Shown here: positions 8,494 through 17,813 of the stretch, in pieces
How the letters are laid out: each line of letters begins with the position of its first letter
Position numbering within the stretch: position 1 is the first letter of the stretch
DNA from: Marinobacter nauticus
GTDB taxonomy: Bacteria; Pseudomonadota; Gammaproteobacteria; Enterobacterales; Shewanellaceae
Direction: 5' to 3'
Assembly (NCBI RefSeq): GCF_019801015.1
Contig: NZ_JAHVJZ010000004.1
Coordinates: 62,001 to 126,000, forward strand
Length of the DNA stretch: 64,000 bases
The notes under the pieces: generated by a model
The model's database searches: none
Told to the model about the DNA's origin: nothing
The model's input: the letters and a program-made list of their open reading frames with translations, nothing else
Translations under genes and position numbers: made by a program

Positions 8494-8578
8494 GGGTAGG
8501 GTCCTTGTTATTGAGTAACCGAACCAAAGCTACGCTGCACGAAGTCCATTCACCAGTGGATTTGAGCTAATCATGACG

Positions 8579-8610
8579 CAAAAAAATGCCCCGTTAATCC
8601 GGGGCATTTT
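8579..8610 (-). terminator. terminator of the first RND pump operon
   Basis: An 8-bp stem ATGCCCCG/CGGGGCAT has a T-run on the minus strand. It lies 30 bp after the stop of the RND gene. Confidence 0.85.
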
Positions 8611-8639
8611 CCTTAACCGTTTGTAGGAGATTGACTCAC

Positions 8640-11600
8640 CTATCCGTTGCCAGCCGAGCGGTGCTGGCTGCGACGCTTCATCAGCACCGTATTGTCGTCG
8701 GCCAGTTGCTGCTCCAGCTGTCGGGAGACAAACTCGGGACTGTTGGTGTGTCGGGCCAGCAGGCCATACACCACCGGAATCACCAGCAGGGTGAAGAAGG
8801 TGGCCAACAGAATGCCGCTGAGCACCACCACGCCAATCACAAAACGGGTTTCCGCACCGGCACCGGAGGCCATCACCAGTGGCACGGCACCGGCTGCGGT
8901 GGTGATGCCCGTCATCAGGATGGGGCGCAGGCGGGCGGCAGCCGCATCGATGATCGCCTGCTCAAACGGCACACCGCGATCCCGCAACTGGTTGGCAAAC
9001 TCAACGATAAGAATGCCGTTTTTCGCCGCCAGGCCGATCAGCATGATAATGCCGATCTCGGAATAGATGTTGAGGCTCTGGTCGGTGAAATAGAGGCCCA
9101 GCAAAGCGCCGAAGGTCGCCAGCGGGACGGTCAGCATGATCACCAACGGGTGGATATAGCTTTCAAACTGAGCCGCCAGCACCAGGAACACCACCACCAG
9201 CGCCAACGCAAACACAAAGGCCACGGAAGCGCCGGATTCCTGATGATCCTGCGAGGCGCCTTTGTAGCTCACCACGGCGTCAGTGGGCAGCGACTGGGCC
9301 ACCAGTCCGTTCAGGTAACTCAGGGCCTCACCCAGAGTGTAACCGTCCGCCAGGTTGGCTTCGATGGTGATGGCTCGTACCCGGTTGTAACGGTTCAGGC
9401 GCGGCGCATCGGCGTACTCCTCCACGCTGACCAGACTGGACAGCGGGATCAGCTCCCCGCTCCGGCTGGAACGCACATAGAGGCTGGCCAGGTCGGCGGC
9501 GGTGTTCTGCCGGTCCCGCTGACCTTCAACGATCACATCGTACTCTTCGCCGCGCTGCTCAAACGTGGTCACCAGACGGGAGCCCAGCATCGATTCGAGT
9601 GTGCGACCAATGGCGCGAATGGAGACGCCCAGATCACCGGCGCGTTCACGATCGATCACCACCCGCAGCTGCGGTTTGGTTTCTTTGTAGTCGTGGTCGA
9701 TCCCGACCAGACCGGGGTTATTGGCGGCTTCGGCCAGGATAAGGTCCCGCCACTGGGCCAGCTCTTCGTAGCTGCCGCCACCAATCACAAACTGCACCGG
9801 TTTGCCTACGCCCCGGCCAAAGGCCTGACGCATCACCGGGAACGCCCGCACGCCGGACAGATCTGACAGGCGGCCACGGATGTCACCGATGATCTCAAAG
9901 GCGCTGCGGCGGTCAGCCCAATCCTCCAGCACGATGATCGCCATGCCGCCGGAGAAGTCTTCAGTGCGGCCAAAGCCCCGGGGTGCCCGAATCAACAGAC
10001 GCTTGATCTCGCCCGCTTCCACCAGCGGCATCAGACGGTGCTCAATCTCGTCCATGTAGGGCTTCATAAACTCGTAGGTGGCGCCCTGTGGACCATTGAC
10101 GATGAGGAACATTGAGCCCCGATCCTCTTTCGGCGCAAACTCCGACGGCAGCTTGCTGAACAGCCAGCCACTGCCGCCCAGAGCACCAATCAGAATGACG
10201 GCCACCAGAATCGGACGCTGAATCCACGCCCCCAGTGCCGCCCGGTACACCCGTTTGAGCCACTCCACACCGGCATCGATACGACGCACCAGCCAGGGCT
10301 CGTTTTCCACCGGACGCAGCAGTTTGGAGCCCATCATCGGACTGAGGGTCAGCGCCACAATGGAGGAGAGGATCACCGCCGCACTCATGGCGATGGAGAA
10401 CTCCCGGAACAGTTTGCCCAGGTCCCCTTCCAGGAAGCCGATGGGCAGGAACACCGCCACCAGCACCGCAGTGGTGGCCACAATGGCGAACCCCACCTGA
10501 CGGGCGCCAAGGAACGCGGCTTTCAGTGGCGGCTCGCCCTGCTCAATGCGACTGTGGATGTTTTCCAGCATCACAATGGCGTCGTCCACCACCATGCCAA
10601 TGGCCAGGATCAACGCCAGCAGGGTCAGCAGGTTGATGGAGAAGCCCAGCGCATAGAGCACGATAAAGGTACCGATCAGGGACACCGGCACCGTGACCGC
10701 CGGGATCAGCATGGCCCGCATGCTGCCCAGGAACAGGTAGATCACCACCACCACCAGCGCCATGGCGATCATCAGGGTACGGTACACCTCATCAATGGAG
10801 GCCTGAATGAACACGGAGGAGTCGTAGGAACGTTTGATCGCCATGCCCGCAGGCAGGTTCTGATTCAGCTCATCCACCAGCTTATGAACCTGACGGGCCA
10901 CATCCAGCGTGTTGGCGGTGGACTGGCGGGTCACCCCCAGGCCAATCATGTCCTGCTTGTTGCCCCGGAAGGCGATCCGCTCCTCTTCGGTATCCAGTGC
11001 CACCTCCGCCACTTCAGAAAGGCGGATCAGGTGGCCATCCGGGCCGGTGCCGATCACCAGCCGGGCGAAATCATCCGGATGGATAAAGCTGCGCTGCACC
11101 CGAACGGAGAACAGTCGGCTTTCCGATTCGATGGAGCCGGCCGGCAGTTCCACGTTGTCCGCTCGCAGTGCGTCCTCAATGTCAGTGACGGTGAGGCCGC
11201 GGGAGGCCAGCTTCTGGCGATCGACCCAGACCCGCACGGCGTAAACCTTGCCGCCCCCGACGCGGACATTGGCCACGCCATCGATAACGCTGAAACGGTC
11301 CACCAGATAGCGGCGGGCGTAATCGGTCAGCTGCAGGGTGTCCATGCGATCGGACACCAGGTTCAGCCACATGATCACTTCCGAGCTGCCGGATGCCTTC
11401 TGCACCTCCGGCGGGTCCGCTTCCTCGGGCAGGTTGTCCAGCACCCGGGAGATGCGGTCGCGCACGTCGTTGGCTGCCGCATCGATATCGCGGCCCACGT
11501 TAAATTCGAGCGTCACGGAGGAGCGACCATCACGGCTGGTGGAGGAGATGTTGCGGATCCCTTCTACGCCGGCCACACGGTCTTCAATAATGCGGGTGAT

Positions 11601-11786
11601 CTTGGTTTCCACCACCGCGGCGGAAGCCCCGCGGTAGCTGGTGCTGATGTCCACCACCGGTGGGTCAATATTGGGGTATTCCCGCAGAGGCAGTTTGTCG
11701 AACGCCACCAGGCCAAAGGCGATCAGCAGCAGGCTGATCACCGAAGCCAGTACCGGGCGTTTGACCGATACGTCAGTCAACAGCAT
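8640..11786 (-). CDS. RND-family (HAE-1) multidrug efflux pump, inner-membrane subunit
   Basis: This 1,048-aa protein has the AcrB/MexB architecture: an N-terminal TM1 start of the type MLLTDVSVKRPVLA, a large periplasmic porter loop, TM2-6, a second loop and TM8-12. The proton relay is intact, with the Asp pair in TM4 (AIGMVVDDAIVMLEN) and Lys in TM10 (GLAAKNGILIVEF). These pumps export drugs, detergents or metabolites through an adaptor and a TolC-type channel. The adaptor gene precedes it with a 1-bp stop/start overlap (TGATG). No outer-membrane channel gene is present, so a TolC encoded elsewhere is presumably used. Substrates cannot be read from sequence. Confidence 0.93.
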   Translation of the reverse strand: MLLTDVSVKRPVLASVISLLLIAFGLVAFDKLPLREYPNIDPPVVDISTSYRGASAAVVETKITRIIEDRVAGVEGIRNISSTSRDGRSSVTLEFNVGRDIDAAANDVRDRISRVLDNLPEEADPPEVQKASGSSEVIMWLNLVSDRMDTLQLTDYARRYLVDRFSVIDGVANVRVGGGKVYAVRVWVDRQKLASRGLTVTDIEDALRADNVELPAGSIESESRLFSVRVQRSFIHPDDFARLVIGTGPDGHLIRLSEVAEVALDTEEERIAFRGNKQDMIGLGVTRQSTANTLDVARQVHKLVDELNQNLPAGMAIKRSYDSSVFIQASIDEVYRTLMIAMALVVVVIYLFLGSMRAMLIPAVTVPVSLIGTFIVLYALGFSINLLTLLALILAIGMVVDDAIVMLENIHSRIEQGEPPLKAAFLGARQVGFAIVATTAVLVAVFLPIGFLEGDLGKLFREFSIAMSAAVILSSIVALTLSPMMGSKLLRPVENEPWLVRRIDAGVEWLKRVYRAALGAWIQRPILVAVILIGALGGSGWLFSKLPSEFAPKEDRGSMFLIVNGPQGATYEFMKPYMDEIEHRLMPLVEAGEIKRLLIRAPRGFGRTEDFSGGMAIIVLEDWADRRSAFEIIGDIRGRLSDLSGVRAFPVMRQAFGRGVGKPVQFVIGGGSYEELAQWRDLILAEAANNPGLVGIDHDYKETKPQLRVVIDRERAGDLGVSIRAIGRTLESMLGSRLVTTFEQRGEEYDVIVEGQRDRQNTAADLASLYVRSSRSGELIPLSSLVSVEEYADAPRLNRYNRVRAITIEANLADGYTLGEALSYLNGLVAQSLPTDAVVSYKGASQDHQESGASVAFVFALALVVVFLVLAAQFESYIHPLVIMLTVPLATFGALLGLYFTDQSLNIYSEIGIIMLIGLAAKNGILIVEFANQLRDRGVPFEQAIIDAAAARLRPILMTGITTAAGAVPLVMASGAGAETRFVIGVVVLSGILLATFFTLLVIPVVYGLLARHTNSPEFVSRQLEQQLADDNTVLMKRRSQHRSAGNG

Positions 11787-12862
11787 CAGCTGGCCTCCAG
11801 ATGGGTAAAGCGCTCATCCGCCCGGACTTCCACGGTCTGGCCGGGACGCACTTTCTGGATGCCGCGGGTGATCACGCGCTCACCGTCCATCACACCATCG
11901 AGAATCTCAACCGAGCCGCGACTGCGCAGTCCCAGCACCACTTTGCGCTGTTCCACCACGTTGTCCTGATTCACCACGTAGACAAACTGCTCGCGCTGCA
12001 GCGGGATGATGGACTCTTCCGGTACCACCAGCCCCTGTCGCTCTTCGGCAATCAGCTTCAGGGTCATCAGCATGCCCGGGCGCAATTTCAGCGATTCATT
12101 ATCCACTTCGGCCCGAACCACTACGGCGCGGCTCTCCGGGTTGATGCGACTGTCGACGCTGACCACAGTGCCCTGAAACGACTCGCCCGGAAACGCCGCC
12201 GCCAGCCCTTCGACGCTTTTGCCGGGGGTCAGCTGCGACAGGAAGCGCTCGGGGACGGTGAAGTCGAGTTTGACCACCGCCAGGTCATCCAGCGTGGCGA
12301 TGGCGGTTCCCGGAGTGACCAGAGCACCGGGACTGATTTGGCGGAAGCCCAGCACTCCGGCAAACGGCGCACGCACATACCGGGCGTCCAGCTCGGCCTG
12401 ATACTGCGCCAACTGAGCACGGGCGATGTCGATGTCGGTGACGATCTTGTCCAGCTCATTGCTGGCGATGGTTTTACTGCGCACCAGCCCTTCAATGCGA
12501 TTGAACTCGCGCTGGTGTTCGGTGAGGTTGGCCTGCGCCGCGCGCAGTTTGGCCTGCTGCTCGGCATCCCGGAGCGTCACCAGAAGCTGTCCGGCTTCCA
12601 CCAACTGGCCATCATCAAAATGGACCTGCTGAACGCTCTCAGTGACCTTGGCGGTGAGAATAACGGATTCGCGGGCACGAACCGTACCCAGGGCTTCGAC
12701 TTCCCAGCGCACCGATTCACTGGCGACGGGGGTGGCAATAACGGTGGGGGTGGCGTTTGGACGGCCCTGAGCGCGTTGTTCGCTCTTGCCCTGTTCCTTG
12801 TACCAGATACCGGCAACGAGCACCGCGACCAGCACCACTCCTGCGGTGATTGTTGTTCTCAT
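11786..12862 (-). CDS. RND efflux periplasmic adaptor (membrane fusion protein)
   Basis: This 358-aa protein has an N-terminal membrane anchor (ITAGVVLVAVLVAGIWY), a lipoyl/barrel-sandwich domain (about residues 55-90 and 165-200, with YVRAPFAGVLGFRQISPGALV), an alpha-helical hairpin and a beta-barrel domain. It bridges the RND pump and a TolC-type channel. I chose the ATG at 12862 because AAGGGA lies just upstream; ATG at 12880 and GTG at 12883 are in frame but lack a Shine-Dalgarno. It is divergent from the bshA-like gene. A direct TTACAAG/TTACAAA repeat and an AAGGCCTT palindrome near 12932-12948 could be regulator sites. No TetR- or LysR-type regulator is adjacent. Confidence 0.88.
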   Translation of the reverse strand: MRTTITAGVVLVAVLVAGIWYKEQGKSEQRAQGRPNATPTVIATPVASESVRWEVEALGTVRARESVILTAKVTESVQQVHFDDGQLVEAGQLLVTLRDAEQQAKLRAAQANLTEHQREFNRIEGLVRSKTIASNELDKIVTDIDIARAQLAQYQAELDARYVRAPFAGVLGFRQISPGALVTPGTAIATLDDLAVVKLDFTVPERFLSQLTPGKSVEGLAAAFPGESFQGTVVSVDSRINPESRAVVVRAEVDNESLKLRPGMLMTLKLIAEERQGLVVPEESIIPLQREQFVYVVNQDNVVEQRKVVLGLRSRGSVEILDGVMDGERVITRGIQKVRPGQTVEVRADERFTHLEAS

Positions 12863-13143
12863 AATTCCCTTGTTCTGCATCACAGCGTGTGCTCCAAGTG
12901 TACCGAGACAACATGTCAGAACAATACAATTTACAAGGCCTTACAAAATTAAAACATTGCGTTATCCCGACCCGATAAGGCAAGTATACGTCGCCGCCAG
13001 AATTCCGGTTCACCCGCTGCCGACACTGACATCAACCGATCCAGGAACCGCTCTTTAGTGGCTTGTATTAATTAAAAATTTCTCACTCTTCCCGTTTGTT
13101 ATCTACCTTTGAGAATGGACCAACAGTCAGGAGCAGAACAGGG

Positions 13144-14295
13144 ATGAAAATCGGGATTCTCTGCCACCCCAGTGTGGGTGGTTCCGGACTGGTGGCGACA
13201 GAGCTGGCGCATGGGCTGGCTGCGGCGGGCCACGAGGTTCACGTGATCTCCAGTGAGCCGCCTTTTAAGCTCAGTCGCCAACAGACGGGCCTGCATTTTC
13301 ATCTGGTGGAAGCGATCCACTACCCCCTGTTTAAAGACCCGCTGTACACCTTTGCCCTGACCGCCAAGATTGTCGAAGTGGTGGACCAATACCAACTGGA
13401 CCTGGTCCACGCTCACTACTCCATTCCCCACTCGCTGTGCGCTTACCTGGCCTCAGAGATCACCCTGAAGCCGTTTCCGGTGGTCACCACCATCCACGGC
13501 ACGGATGTGACGGTGGTGGGACAGGACAGGCCGCTGTATCCCCTCAACCAGTTCAGCATCGGACGCAGCACCACGGTGACCACCGTATCGGCGTTTCAGC
13601 GCCAGTACATTCAGCAACACTTTCAGCTGGATACCCCCATTGAGGTGATCCACAACTTTATCGATGCCAGCGTGTTTCATCCGGCCCGCATTGACCGGGC
13701 CCTGCGCCGGAGTCTGGCCCGGGACGATCAACCCATCGTGATGCACGCCTCCAACTTCCGGCCGGTGAAAAACACCCAGGCGGTGATCAAAAGCTTTGCG
13801 CTGGCCAGCCGGATGGTGGACGCCAGGCTGGTGCTGCTGGGCAGCGGGCCGGAGATCGAATCCCTGCAGGGAGAGTGCCATCGACTGGGCATCGCAGACC
13901 GGGTGGTGTTTGTCGGCCAGGTGCAGCAGGTGGAGCGCTATCTGCCGCTGGCCAGCTGTGTGCTGCAGCCCAGTTACCGCGAGTCCTTCTGTATGGTGCT
14001 GCTGGAGGCGATGGCCTGCGGCGTGCCCACCGTCAGCAGCAATGTGGATGGCATTCCCGAAGTGGTCAGCCACGGCGAAACCGGCTATCTCACCGCCCCG
14101 GACGACTACGAGGCGCAGGCCGATGCGCTGGTTCGAATCCTGGCTGACCCCCGTCTGCAGCAGCGACTGGGCCAGGCCGGCCGCCAACGCGCCGAAACCC
14201 AATTCAGTACCGAAGAGAAGATCCAGCAGTACCTGGCTTGCTACCGCCGGGCGATCGACGCCTTTTCAGCCCAACAGGAACCCCCGTCAGCATGA
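13144..14295 (+). CDS. bshA: BshA-like GT4 glycosyltransferase (N-acetyl-alpha-D-glucosaminyl L-malate synthase type)
   Basis: This 383-aa protein is close in length to Bacillus BshA (about 377 aa) and follows it motif by motif: KIGILCHPSVGGSGLVATEL at the N-terminus, VHAHYSIPHSLCAYLA (88-103), TTIHGTDVTVVG (115-126), VIHNFIDASVF (168-178), HASNFRPVKNTQ (201-212), and the retaining GT4 E-x7-E signature with Glu280 and Glu288 (ESFCMVLLEAMACGVP). BshA joins UDP-GlcNAc and L-malate in the first step of bacillithiol synthesis, a pathway best known from Firmicutes, Deinococcus and Bacteroidetes. I chose the start at 13144 because it matches the family N-terminus and follows CAGGAG; an upstream in-frame ATG lies at 13096. 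Its last 4 bp overlap the start of the symporter gene (ATGA). No bshB or bshC is in the window, so another malyl- or sugar-acceptor product is possible. Confidence 0.8.
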   Translation: MKIGILCHPSVGGSGLVATELAHGLAAAGHEVHVISSEPPFKLSRQQTGLHFHLVEAIHYPLFKDPLYTFALTAKIVEVVDQYQLDLVHAHYSIPHSLCAYLASEITLKPFPVVTTIHGTDVTVVGQDRPLYPLNQFSIGRSTTVTTVSAFQRQYIQQHFQLDTPIEVIHNFIDASVFHPARIDRALRRSLARDDQPIVMHASNFRPVKNTQAVIKSFALASRMVDARLVLLGSGPEIESLQGECHRLGIADRVVFVGQVQQVERYLPLASCVLQPSYRESFCMVLLEAMACGVPTVSSNVDGIPEVVSHGETGYLTAPDDYEAQADALVRILADPRLQQRLGQAGRQRAETQFSTEEKIQQYLACYRRAIDAFSAQQEPPSA

Positions 14296-16508
14296 GTCAG
14301 TCCGCCACTTTGGAGAAACCCGCCCCGGAAAAGAAACCGATGAGCATGTCCACCATGGTGCTGCTCTCCTTTGCCGCCGGCATCGCCGCCGGTCTGTTTT
14401 TCGGCGAGATGCTGGCCTGGATGTCGGTGATCGGTGATGCCTTCGTCAAGCTCCTGCAGATGACCATCATCCCGTACATCATGGTGTCGCTGATCTCGAG
14501 CCTGGGAAACCTCTCCTATCAGCAGGCTCGCAGTCTGGCCCTGAACGTGGGCAAACTGATGTTGGTGATCTGGGGCTTCGGCCTGGTGCTGATGTACCTG
14601 ATCAAATTCACCTTCCCGCAGTGGCAGGCCGGAGACTTTTTCAGTCTCTCGGTGCTTCAGGATCCGGCCCCCGTCAGCCTGCTGGATCTCTACATCCCCG
14701 CTAACCCGTTCTTCTCCATGTCCAACAGCTACATTCCGGCCATTGTGTTGTTCTGCGTGGCCACCGGGGTGGCACTGATTGGCATCGAGGACAAAGCCGC
14801 CCTGCTCAAGCCGATGCAGCTGCTCGGGGACGCCTTTAACCGCGTAACCGGCTACATCGTTAAACTGATGCCGCTGGGGATTTTCGCCATGACCGCCGCC
14901 ACGGCCGGGACCATGGAAATCGAGGAGTTTCAGCGCCTGCAGGTCTATTTCGCTGCCCATGTGGTGATGACCGTTATCCTCACCTACTGGTTGCTGCCCG
15001 CTCTGGTGGCCGTCATCACGCCCTTTTCCTACCGCGACCTCACCGGCATCGCCCGGGATGCCCTGATCACCGCCTTTGCCGCCGGCAACATCTTTATCGT
15101 GCTGCCGCTGCTGATTGAGCACACCAAGGCGCTGTTCCACAAGTACCAGATCGGCAACGACGATACCGACGACTACGCCAATGTCATCATTCCCGTGGTG
15201 TTCAGTTTCCCCAATCTGGGCAAGTTGCTCACCATCGTCTTTGTGCTGTTTGCCGCCTGGTTTGCCGGCGCGGAACTGGACTTTGCCACCTATCTGCCGA
15301 TGGCCATCAATGGCCTTATCAGCCTGTTCGGCAGCGTCTACCTGACCGTGCCCATGCTGCTGGACAGCCTGCAACTGCCTACCGACCTGTTCCAGCTCTA
15401 TATGGTCTCCAGCCTCTTTACCAGCCGCTTCACCTCGCTGCTGGCAGCCATGAACCTGTTTATCCTGGCGGTCGGGGGCACCGCCATGCTCGCCGGGCAG
15501 GCCAAACTCAGCACCCGTCGTCTGCTGCTTTATGCGGGTGCCACGCCTCTGGTGGTGGGGGGCATTCTGCTGGGCACCACTCTGCTGCTGCAGCGGGTGG
15601 TCAACACCGACTACGTCATGGATGAGGTGGTGGCCAACATGACCTCCGCCGAGTCCCTGCCGGAATCGGTACTGAATTTTGAACCCCGGGTGCTGCCCCC
15701 GACTTCTGCACCACGCACCCTGGACCAGATCCGGGAGAGTGGCATCCTACGGGTGGGCTACAACCCGCTTCAGGTGCCCTTCTCGTTCTACAATGCCGAC
15801 AACCGTCTGGTGGGGCTGGATGTGGAGATGATGAACCGGCTGGCTGACGAACTTTCCGTGGACCTGGCCTTTATCCCCTTCTCTTCCGGCACCGTGCTGG
15901 AAGACCTGAACCGTGGCCGCTTCGATGTGCTGATCTCCGGCCTGCAGATGACCACCCGTCGCATTCAGCTGGTGGGCTTTACCAACCCGGTGCTCACGCT
16001 TCATTACGCCTTTGTGGTGAAAGACCATCGCGCCGACGAGTTCGCCACCGATGAGTTGGTGCGCAAGGCCGGCCCGCTGAAAGTGGCATCAGTAGGGGAT
16101 TACAGCATCATCCCCTTTATCGAAGCCTCGTTTCCCAATATCACCTTTGAGCGTATTGAGTCTGACCGGCAGTTCTTCGAGGATGAAAGCGCCAGCTGGG
16201 ATGGGTTGCTGATCAGCCTGGAAGCGGGCAAAGCCTGGACCATGCTCTATCCCGAATACACCACGCTGTATAACCGAAAAGAGATCAAATCCTTCCCGGT
16301 GGCCTACGGCGTGGCGCGAAGCAATATTGAGCTGCGGCTGTTCCTCAACTCCTGGCTGGATATGCAGAAATCTTCCGGCTACCTGGACCGGCTTTATAAC
16401 TATTGGATCCTGGGCCAGAACGCCCAGCCAAAGAAACCGCGCTGGTCGGTGATTAAGGATGTGCTGGGCTGGGTCGAGACTCCGCCGGCCGAAAAGCCCG
16501 CTTCCTGA
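14292..16508 (+). CDS. dicarboxylate/amino-acid:cation symporter (DAACS) fused to a periplasmic SBP_bac_3 domain
   Basis: This 738-aa protein has two parts. Residues 20-440 are a divergent GltP/SdcS-type symporter with multiple TM segments (for example FVKLLQMTIIPYIMVSLISS at 52-71). Residues 475-715 are a type-3 solute-binding domain (TLDQIRESGILRVGYNPLQVPFSFYN ... LVGLDVEMMNRLADEL ... FDVLISGLQMT). The canonical NMDGT cation/substrate motif is not seen; the equivalent segment reads IIPVVFSFPNLGKLL (299-313). The Ser-rich HP1 loop is replaced by ALITAFAAGNIFIVLPLL. The binding domain should lie in the periplasm and hand its ligand to the carrier. It is translationally coupled to bshA by an ATGA overlap. 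Plausible substrates are C4-dicarboxylates, acidic amino acids or cystine (inference). Confidence 0.85.
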   Translation: MSQSATLEKPAPEKKPMSMSTMVLLSFAAGIAAGLFFGEMLAWMSVIGDAFVKLLQMTIIPYIMVSLISSLGNLSYQQARSLALNVGKLMLVIWGFGLVLMYLIKFTFPQWQAGDFFSLSVLQDPAPVSLLDLYIPANPFFSMSNSYIPAIVLFCVATGVALIGIEDKAALLKPMQLLGDAFNRVTGYIVKLMPLGIFAMTAATAGTMEIEEFQRLQVYFAAHVVMTVILTYWLLPALVAVITPFSYRDLTGIARDALITAFAAGNIFIVLPLLIEHTKALFHKYQIGNDDTDDYANVIIPVVFSFPNLGKLLTIVFVLFAAWFAGAELDFATYLPMAINGLISLFGSVYLTVPMLLDSLQLPTDLFQLYMVSSLFTSRFTSLLAAMNLFILAVGGTAMLAGQAKLSTRRLLLYAGATPLVVGGILLGTTLLLQRVVNTDYVMDEVVANMTSAESLPESVLNFEPRVLPPTSAPRTLDQIRESGILRVGYNPLQVPFSFYNADNRLVGLDVEMMNRLADELSVDLAFIPFSSGTVLEDLNRGRFDVLISGLQMTTRRIQLVGFTNPVLTLHYAFVVKDHRADEFATDELVRKAGPLKVASVGDYSIIPFIEASFPNITFERIESDRQFFEDESASWDGLLISLEAGKAWTMLYPEYTTLYNRKEIKSFPVAYGVARSNIELRLFLNSWLDMQKSSGYLDRLYNYWILGQNAQPKKPRWSVIKDVLGWVETPPAEKPAS

Positions 16509-16513
16509 TGCAA

Positions 16514-16541
16514 CAACGCCTCCAGTCGGAGGCGTTGTCTT
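16514..16541. terminator. terminator between the symporter fusion and sotB
   Basis: A 10-bp stem CAACGCCTCC/GGAGGCGTTG with loop AGTC is followed by a weak T-tract. It lies between convergent genes and could serve both. Confidence 0.7.
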
Positions 16542-16548
16542 ATCGCGG

Positions 16549-17733
16549 TCAGGGGTGGGCCGCTTCGCTCATCGGCACAATGCGCCGGGCCCGGAACAAG
16601 CCCAGTAATGGCACCATGGCGATGAGGATCAGCCCCGCCCCCATCGGCCCGTTGTACTCCACGCCAATGCGGGCTGCCATGACGCTGCCCAACAATGCAC
16701 CGCCGCCAATGCCGACGTTAAACAGCCCGGAATAGATCGCCATAGCCACGTCAGTGGCCTCAGGCGCCAGCTTCAGCCCTTTGGATTGCAAAGACAGACC
16801 CAACAGCATCATCGCCGCCCCCCAGATAACGCAGAGCAGCGCCAACAGCCACAGGTGAGCACCCACTACCGGCAGCACCGCCACCGACAGCCCCACCACG
16901 GTCACGGAGAGCGCCAGCATGCGACGGGCGTGGTTGGCCTGATAGCGGCCAAACACCATGCTGCCAATCAGGCCTGAGCCGCCAAAGATCAGCAGCATCA
17001 GGGTGGTGACGCCAGGGGCATAACCAAAGTGTTGCTGAAGCAAGGGCTCCAGATAGGTGTACACCGCAAAGTGAGCGGTCACCAGCAACGTAGTGAGGCC
17101 GTAGAGCCACATCAGCGCCCGGTTGCGAAGCAGGCCAGGCAGGCTGCGCCAACTGCCCCCTTTCTCCGCCGGAAGCTTCGGCAGGCCGCGCCACAAGCCC
17201 AGCATCAGGACCAGCGTCATCAGGCCGATCAGCGCAAAGGTGATGCGCCAGCCGAGCAGGTGGCCAACGATGCGCCCCAGCGGAATGCCAAGCACCAGCG
17301 CCAGCACCGTACCGGTGGCCAGCAGCCCCAACGCTTTGGCCCCCTGCCCTTGCGGGGCCAGTCGCACCACCATGGCAGGCGTAATTGCCCAGAACAGCGC
17401 GTGAGACAGGGCAATGCCGATGCGACCCGCCAGCAGGATCGGGTAGCTTGGTGCCCAGGCGGTCACCCCGTGGCTGAGCACAAACAGCGCCATCAAACCC
17501 AGCAGCAATGTGCTGCGTTCAAATCGGGCAAACAGCAATACTGCCGGCAATGAGGCCAACGCCACCACCGCGGCGTACACGGTCAGCATCGGGCCAATGG
17601 CCACGGCACTCATACCGAAGCTTTCGCCCAGCGCGGCCAGCAGGCCAACGGGCACAAATTCGGAGGTGTTGAACACAAACGCGCTGAGGGCCAGCAGGAT
17701 CACCGGGCCCCAGGCCATAAGGCGCTGGATCAT
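16549..17733 (-). CDS. sotB: SotB-type sugar efflux MFS transporter
   Basis: This 394-aa, 12-TM major facilitator aligns with E. coli SotB/YdeA through its length: ALSAFVFNTSEFVPVGLL (TM1), RIGIALSHALFWAITPAMVVRLAP, ATGTVLALVLGIPLGRIVG, VTAHFAVYTYLEPLL, and APEATDVAMAIYSGLFNVGIGGGALLGS near the C-terminus. SotB exports arabinose and IPTG-like sugars in E. coli; the family (DHA1) also includes chloramphenicol and purine exporters. I placed the start at 17733 (MIQRLMAWGPV), which fits the family length; the frame extends upstream to 17826 without homology, and ATG at 17718 is also possible. It is single-gene and convergent with the symporter fusion. Confidence 0.85.
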   Translation of the reverse strand: MIQRLMAWGPVILLALSAFVFNTSEFVPVGLLAALGESFGMSAVAIGPMLTVYAAVVALASLPAVLLFARFERSTLLLGLMALFVLSHGVTAWAPSYPILLAGRIGIALSHALFWAITPAMVVRLAPQGQGAKALGLLATGTVLALVLGIPLGRIVGHLLGWRITFALIGLMTLVLMLGLWRGLPKLPAEKGGSWRSLPGLLRNRALMWLYGLTTLLVTAHFAVYTYLEPLLQQHFGYAPGVTTLMLLIFGGSGLIGSMVFGRYQANHARRMLALSVTVVGLSVAVLPVVGAHLWLLALLCVIWGAAMMLLGLSLQSKGLKLAPEATDVAMAIYSGLFNVGIGGGALLGSVMAARIGVEYNGPMGAGLILIAMVPLLGLFRARRIVPMSEAAHP

Positions 17734-17813
17734 CAAAGGTCTCAACAGGGGGAAATAGGGGGCGGCAAGTCTACGCCCAAAATGGCGCCATGGCGAGTGA
17801 TGAAACGCGCAAA

